Shown piece after piece: positions 59,712 to 64,000 of a stretch of 64,000 nt of DNA (positions within the stretch are counted from its first letter, which is position 1; each line of letters starts with the position of its first letter). Both the position numbers and the translations under genes were made by a program. Under the pieces are notes generated by a model, which saw nothing but the letters and a program-made list of their open reading frames with translations, ran no database searches and was not told the origin of the DNA. Source of the stretch: UBA1858 sp045105615 (GTDB lineage Bacteria; Pseudomonadota; Gammaproteobacteria; UBA4575); NCBI GenBank assembly GCA_045105615.1, contig JBGCDS010000022.1, forward strand, positions 1 to 64,000, read 5' to 3'.

Positions 59712-60040
59712 TGCAGTCCTTAATTCATGGCTTAGGCACCCTATTAGTATTAATCGGCTGCTTGTTTTGTTTGATTGGTGCACTTGGCATTATGAAAATG
59801 CCCAGCTTCATTACCCGTGTACATGCCGCTAGTTTGATCGATAGCTTCGGCGCTATTTTAATTATTAGCGGCTTAATTTTATATGCAGGATTAACCCTGA
59901 CTACCATTAAGCTAATTCTAATTTTACTGTTTTTATTAATCACTGGGCCGACGGCAATTCATGCCCTAGTGAATGCAGCATTACATGAAGACCGACATTT
60001 CATTACTGATACCGATGAGGATTCGTCATCGAATACTTAA
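59711..60040 (+). CDS. mrpG: Mrp antiporter subunit G
   Basis: A 109-residue protein with three spans. LIGCLFCLIGALGIMKMPSFITRVHAASLIDSFGAI matches MrpG closely. It ends 12 bases after the likely start of the next gene, and that gene's ribosome binding site lies within its last codons. Confidence 0.94.
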   Translation: MQSLIHGLGTLLVLIGCLFCLIGALGIMKMPSFITRVHAASLIDSFGAILIISGLILYAGLTLTTIKLILILLFLLITGPTAIHALVNAALHEDRHFITDTDEDSSSNT

Positions 60041-60570
60041 TTGATATATTTTTATTAAGCATGCTGGCGGTCACTGCGATCGCAATTATCGCTATGCGTA
60101 ATATTTTATCAGTCATCATGCTGGGCGGGATATACAGCCTGCTGTCAGCAACATTCTTTGTGTTATTAGATGCCGTTGACGTTGCTTTCACTGAGGCGGC
60201 TGTCGGCGCAGGCATTTCTACAGTTTTATTCTTAAGCGCTCTTGCTAAAACAGGCAAACATCAGGCGCTTACTCGTAAGAATCATATTATTCCTTTATTT
60301 GTTGTGTTAGTGACCGGCGCTGGATTAATTTACTCTACGAGTGATATGCCAGCATTTGGCGACCCGAATGCACCCGCTCATACACACGTTGCACCGCGTT
60401 ATATACAACAAAGTGGTGAAGAAATTGGCATTCCTAATATCGTCACATCAGTACTCGCTAGTTACCGAGCCTTTGATACTTTAGGTGAAGTAGCAGTGGT
60501 ATTCACTGCTTTAGTTGCTGTACTGCTTTTACTCGGAATCAATAGGGGCTCACGCCAAGATAAATCATGA
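60028..60570 (+). CDS. Mrp antiporter subunit (MrpA C-terminal/DUF4040 plus MnhB-like region), probable AUC start
   Basis: A protein of about 180 residues. ILSVIMLGGIYSLLSATFFVLLDAVDVAFTEAAVGAG is the conserved DUF4040-type segment; the C-terminal part has NIVTSVLASYRAFDTLGEVAVVFTALVAVLLL. The first ATG is 60061, but no ribosome binding site serves it. GAGG at 60017-60020 is seven bases before ATC at 60028, and reading from there adds EYLIDIFLLS, as expected for family N-termini. Start inferred. It overlaps the next gene by four bases. Confidence 0.9.
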   Translation: MEYLIDIFLLSMLAVTAIAIIAMRNILSVIMLGGIYSLLSATFFVLLDAVDVAFTEAAVGAGISTVLFLSALAKTGKHQALTRKNHIIPLFVVLVTGAGLIYSTSDMPAFGDPNAPAHTHVAPRYIQQSGEEIGIPNIVTSVLASYRAFDTLGEVAVVFTALVAVLLLLGINRGSRQDKS

Positions 60571-60989
60571 GTGTAAGAAAGAATCCCATTCTGCTGGAAT
60601 CTAGCCACCTGCTAATTCCAGCAATATTATTATTTGCTTTGTATGTTCAGTTCCACGGAGACTATGGCCCTGGTGGCGGCTTCCAAGCCGGCGTTATTTT
60701 TGCTAGTGGTATTATTTTGTATACCCTATTACATGGTACTAAACGTGCGGAAAAAGTGGTCTCGCTTAATACTGCTAAAATTTTTGCAGCATTAGGTTTA
60801 CTTCTATACGCCGGGGTTGGTGTATTCGGATTAATCCTCGGGGGCAATTATTTGGATTACAACGTGCTTGCACATGATCCCGTACACGGGCAACACTGGG
60901 GAATCTTAATTATTGAATTTGGTGTTGGCGTCACAGTAGCCGGAGTTATTATTTCTATTTTCTATGCATTCGCTAAGTTCAAAAATTAA
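60567..60989 (+). CDS. mrpB: Mrp antiporter subunit B
   Basis: A 140-residue membrane protein with four spans. HGDYGPGGGFQAGVIFASGIILYTLL and HWGILIIEFGVGVTVAGVIISIFY are the MnhB/MrpB signature. It overlaps both neighbours by one to four bases, so translation is coupled. Confidence 0.95.
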   Translation: MSVRKNPILLESSHLLIPAILLFALYVQFHGDYGPGGGFQAGVIFASGIILYTLLHGTKRAEKVVSLNTAKIFAALGLLLYAGVGVFGLILGGNYLDYNVLAHDPVHGQHWGILIIEFGVGVTVAGVIISIFYAFAKFKN

Positions 60990-61351
60990 TGTTTGAACTT
61001 ATCGTAAGTCACTATAATTATTGGGTCTGCATCATGTTAATGATGGTGGGCTTATACATTGTGATTGATCACACTAACTTATTAAAAAAACTCATTGGCT
61101 TAAATATTTTCCAAACTTCGGTATTCATTTTATTTATTTCTATGGGCAAAGTGGATGGCGGTACCGCTCCCATCCTAGAAGAAGGTTACAGCGTATTTTC
61201 CAATCCCTTACCTCATGTGCTGATATTGACGGCTATAGTGGTTAGTGTTGCCACTACTGCGGTAGGTCTAGCATTAGTCGTAAACATCAATAAGCGCTTT
61301 CAGTCTATTGACGAACAAGAAATTGAAAAAATCGAGTTAGAAGAAGAGTGA
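60989..61351 (+). CDS. mrpC: Mrp antiporter subunit C
   Basis: A 120-residue, three-span protein homologous to NuoK. LLKKLIGLNIFQTSVFILFISMG and PLPHVLILTAIVVSVATTAVGLAL identify MrpC. The C-terminal tail is acidic. It overlaps mrpD by four bases. Confidence 0.95.
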   Translation: MFELIVSHYNYWVCIMLMMVGLYIVIDHTNLLKKLIGLNIFQTSVFILFISMGKVDGGTAPILEEGYSVFSNPLPHVLILTAIVVSVATTAVGLALVVNINKRFQSIDEQEIEKIELEEE

Positions 61352-62820
61352 TCGCAACACATTACCCAATACTACAGGTTGTTATCCCGCTAATTGCAGC
61401 GCCGTTATGCAGCCTATTACCCAAATCAAGATTGCCTTGGTTATTAGCCACTGCGGTAGCTTGGATTGCGTTCGCAATTTCAATTTCATTAATGTTACAG
61501 GTGAACGAGAGCGGAACGCTTAGTTATGAACTTGGCAGTTGGCCAGCTCCCTGGGGCATTCAATATTATATCGACACCATTAGTGCATTTGTTTTAGTGC
61601 TGGTGACGGCTATTGCAGCCATCACACTATTAGCATCACGCCAGCTAGTCGAAAATGAAATAGATCCCAGTAAACATTCATTATTTTATACTGCGTTTCT
61701 ACTTTGTTTTACAGGTCTTCTAGGCATTGTTGCTACTGGCGATGCGTTTAATGTATTTGTATTTCTAGAAATTAGCTCGCTTGCTTCCTACGCCATGATT
61801 GCCATGGGAGATAATCGCAAGGCTTTAACGGCTTCCTATGAATATTTAATCATGGGCACCATAGGCGCTACTTTTATTCTGATTGGTATCGGTTTGTTAT
61901 ATATGCAAACAGGTACTTTAAACATGCTTGATTTGAAAGCACGTATTCATGAGGTTGATAGCTTTCGCAGCATTCATGCAGCCTTTGCATTCTTTACTGT
62001 AGGGATTTGCTTAAAGCTAGCATTATTCCCATTACATCATTGGTTGCCGAATGCTTATGCTCACGCACCTTCTGTGGTGAGTATCTTTTTAGCCGCAACA
62101 GCAACTAAAGTCGCGTTGTATTTACTTTATCGAGTTTTCTACACAATATTCGGATTTGAGTTCTCATTTGATTTACTACACCTAGGTTACATCTTATTGC
62201 CTCTGTCGATCATCGCGATTGTGATGAGTGCTTTCACTGCTATATTCCAGCCTGGTGTAAAACGTTTACTCGCTTATTCAAGCTTAGGTCAAATTGGTTA
62301 TATGACCATGGGTATTGCGTTAGAAACAAAGGCTGGCTTAATCGCAAGCATTATTCATTTGTTTAACCACGCCTTTATTAAAGGTGCTTTATTCATGTGT
62401 CTGGCCTGTTTGATTGCTCGTATCCATTCAACGCGCTTAGTTCATTTAGCCGGTGCGGGTCGCGTTATGCCTTGGACATCAGCGGCATTTGTTCTGGGTG
62501 GACTGGCACTAATCGGTGTACCATTAACTTCCGGTTTTGTGAGCAAATGGTACTTAATATTAGCTATCTTAGATAAAGACTATTGGTGGCTAGCAGTGAT
62601 TGTGTTGTTCACTTCACTATTGTCAGTTATTTATATTTGGCGCGTAATCGAACAGATGTATTTTCGCGAACCTAGTGAAGGCTGCGCGAACATTAAAGAA
62701 GCGCCTCCATTACTACTTGCCTGCACCTGGGTAATGGTGTTAACCACTCTATACTTTGGTATTGATAGCCGCTATCCAGTAGAAATGGCAACCGCTGCAG
62801 CAGAGGCGTTACTTAAATAA
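61348..62820 (+). CDS. mrpD: Mrp antiporter subunit D (proton-conducting)
   Basis: A 490-residue NuoN/MrpD-type antiporter-like subunit with about 14 spans. Seen: the key Glu in NVFVFLEISSLASYAMIA near residue 142, Lys in LKLALFPLHHWLPNAYAHAPS near 220, and the GVKRLLAYSSLGQIGYM loop. GTG start overlapping mrpC. It should carry protons in the complex. The next gene starts in the TAATG overlap. Confidence 0.96.
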   Translation: MIATHYPILQVVIPLIAAPLCSLLPKSRLPWLLATAVAWIAFAISISLMLQVNESGTLSYELGSWPAPWGIQYYIDTISAFVLVLVTAIAAITLLASRQLVENEIDPSKHSLFYTAFLLCFTGLLGIVATGDAFNVFVFLEISSLASYAMIAMGDNRKALTASYEYLIMGTIGATFILIGIGLLYMQTGTLNMLDLKARIHEVDSFRSIHAAFAFFTVGICLKLALFPLHHWLPNAYAHAPSVVSIFLAATATKVALYLLYRVFYTIFGFEFSFDLLHLGYILLPLSIIAIVMSAFTAIFQPGVKRLLAYSSLGQIGYMTMGIALETKAGLIASIIHLFNHAFIKGALFMCLACLIARIHSTRLVHLAGAGRVMPWTSAAFVLGGLALIGVPLTSGFVSKWYLILAILDKDYWWLAVIVLFTSLLSVIYIWRVIEQMYFREPSEGCANIKEAPPLLLACTWVMVLTTLYFGIDSRYPVEMATAAAEALLK

Positions 62821-64000
62821 TGAGTGACTTAAGCCAAAGCCTACAAATGAATATTTTCGCCAGCATGTTAGTGCCGGTGATTGGTGCGCTACTCATATTT
62901 GCCGGTGCTAGATTCCGTGGATTAATCGAATTGATATTTGTTGGCACAGCCCTGTGTTTACTTGGTGTGACTATTTCAATTGTGAATATGGGTTCTGATG
63001 CTTTCTACCAAAGCATTACCCTATTCACTATTCTTGATTCCATCCCGATTGCTTTCCACGTAGAGCCTCTAGGTATTCTATACGCCTGTGTGGCCTCGGG
63101 TTTATGGTTAGTGACTACTATCTATGCCATTGGCTACATGAACGCCAATAAGGAAAAACATATCGCGCGTTTTTATATGTGTTTCTGCCTTGCCATGGCG
63201 GCAGTGATGGGCATCGCTTACTCAGCCAACCTGTTAACACTATTTATTTTCTACGAACTTCTCACATTAAGCACATACCCATTAGTCGCTCACAAAGGCA
63301 CTGATGATGCCAAGGCTGGCGCTCGCGTTTATCTAGGCATATTAATCGGCACGTCAATTGGCTTCTTGCTCATGGCTATTCTTTGGACCTGGAGCATTAC
63401 TGGCACACTAGATTTTAGTGTTGGTGGCATCTTAGAAAACGAATTGCCTGATGGTTTATTAATGCTTTTATTTGCTTTATATGCATTTGGAATTGGCAAG
63501 GCAGCACTCATGCCGTTCCATCGCTGGCTACCTTCAGCCATGGTGGCGCCGACACCTGTGAGTGCGTTGCTACATGCTGTTGCTGTGGTTAAAGCTGGTG
63601 TGTTCTGTGTATTAAAAATCACCGTGTATGTGTTTGGTATCGATGTCTTAACTAACACAGGCGCTAACTCCCCGATTATTTGGGTAGCCACAGCTACCAT
63701 GTTGCTAGCTTCTTTAGTGGCACTACAACAAGATAACCTAAAGGCACGCCTAGCTTACTCTACTGTCAGTCAACTAGCTTACATCGTGTTAGGTGCAGTA
63801 TTAGCCACCTCCACAAGCATCATGGGTTCATCATTACACTTGGCAACTCATGCTGTTGGCAAGATCACCCTTTTCTTTTGCGCAGGGGCAATATACACCG
63901 CCACCAAAAAAACACTGGTCAGCGACATGCACGGCTTAGGTCGCGTCATGCCATTTACATTTGCTGCTTACACTATTGCCGCCATCAGCATTATTGGTTT
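62820..64000 (+). CDS. second MrpD/A-type proton-conducting subunit (cut by window end)
   Basis: The frame from the ATG at 62820 stays open for 393 codons to the edge. It encodes a second antiporter-like subunit: LFIFYELLTLSTYPLVAHK, KAALMPFHRWLPSAMVAPTPVSALLHAVAVVKAGVF, LKARLAYSTVSQLAYIVLGA and HAVGKITLFFCAGAI. The acidic and basic residues of the proton channel are present. It is a paralogue of the upstream mrpD and probably replaces the N-terminal MrpA domain in this split gene order. The stop lies beyond the window. Confidence 0.93.
   Translation, partial: MSDLSQSLQMNIFASMLVPVIGALLIFAGARFRGLIELIFVGTALCLLGVTISIVNMGSDAFYQSITLFTILDSIPIAFHVEPLGILYACVASGLWLVTTIYAIGYMNANKEKHIARFYMCFCLAMAAVMGIAYSANLLTLFIFYELLTLSTYPLVAHKGTDDAKAGARVYLGILIGTSIGFLLMAILWTWSITGTLDFSVGGILENELPDGLLMLLFALYAFGIGKAALMPFHRWLPSAMVAPTPVSALLHAVAVVKAGVFCVLKITVYVFGIDVLTNTGANSPIIWVATATMLLASLVALQQDNLKARLAYSTVSQLAYIVLGAVLATSTSIMGSSLHLATHAVGKITLFFCAGAIYTATKKTLVSDMHGLGRVMPFTFAAYTIAAISIIG

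Noticed and set aside
1..64000. tRNA, rRNA genes or CRISPR arrays
   Set aside because: I saw no cloverleaf-like gene, no rRNA segment and no regularly spaced repeats; a dedicated tRNA and repeat scan could still find something I missed.

Overview
The window is a chromosomal segment of a low-GC (around 40% by eye) gammaproteobacterium. The main evidence is gene order: argH facing algZ-algR-hemCDXY; lptM-lysA-dapF-DUF484-xerC-hslV-hslU-DUF971-ubiE-ubiJ-ubiB collinear; porin-glnK-amtB; dsbA and cytochrome c4 beside yihA and polA. Several ubiquinone genes (ubiB, ubiE, ubiJ, ubiK) point to an aerobic respiring cell. Genus cannot be assigned from sequence alone; a free-living aquatic lineage is plausible given the Mrp antiporter, TRAP transporter and chemoreceptor.

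Layout. 1-2.3 kb: HNH nuclease and an ECF-type sigma factor with two small envelope proteins. 2.3-2.6 kb: a non-coding stretch with a perfect 17-bp inverted repeat and a cluster of DnaA-box sequences in front of priA. 2.6-14.5 kb: priA, argS, an SPOR protein, nadA, an unknown coiled-coil protein, then a polyamine block (speA with an unknown membrane protein and ycgL, and divergent speE). 14.5-17.2 kb: nitrogen block (porin, glnK, amtB) behind a sigma-54-like promoter and two NtrC-like sites. 17.2-27.0 kb: ubiK, comM, then an island of about 7.5 kb that ends in a second, partial comM 3' end. The island holds hipBA, the tail of a large serine recombinase joined to a truncated H-NOX gene, a PAS chemoreceptor, a broken cheW, a cytochrome b561-like protein overlapping a membrane-anchored LuxR-type regulator, and a double-HTH protein. 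27-37.7 kb: cytochromes c5 and c4, dsbA, yihA, polA, a LOG-family enzyme and TRAP transporter genes. 37.8-49.8 kb: uvrD and the ubi/hsl/xerC/dapF/lysA block, all on the minus strand. 49.9-58.9 kb: esterase, argH, algZR, hemCDXY and an epimerase. 59.0-64.0 kb: an Mrp-type multisubunit cation/proton antiporter operon running off the window.

Most interesting: (1) the island at comM, which appears to supply a new comM 3' end and leave a displaced old one, with a serine-recombinase remnant inside; (2) decay of a cheW-MCP-H-NOX sensory module in that island; (3) the cytochrome b561/membrane LuxR pair as a possible membrane redox-to-transcription system; (4) two genes (dctM and an mrp gene) whose ribosome binding sites and conserved N-termini point to AUA and AUC start codons; (5) DnaA boxes plus a long inverted repeat before priA; (6) a well-formed NtrC/sigma-54 control region. 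No rRNA, tRNA, CRISPR array or intact insertion sequence was recognised.
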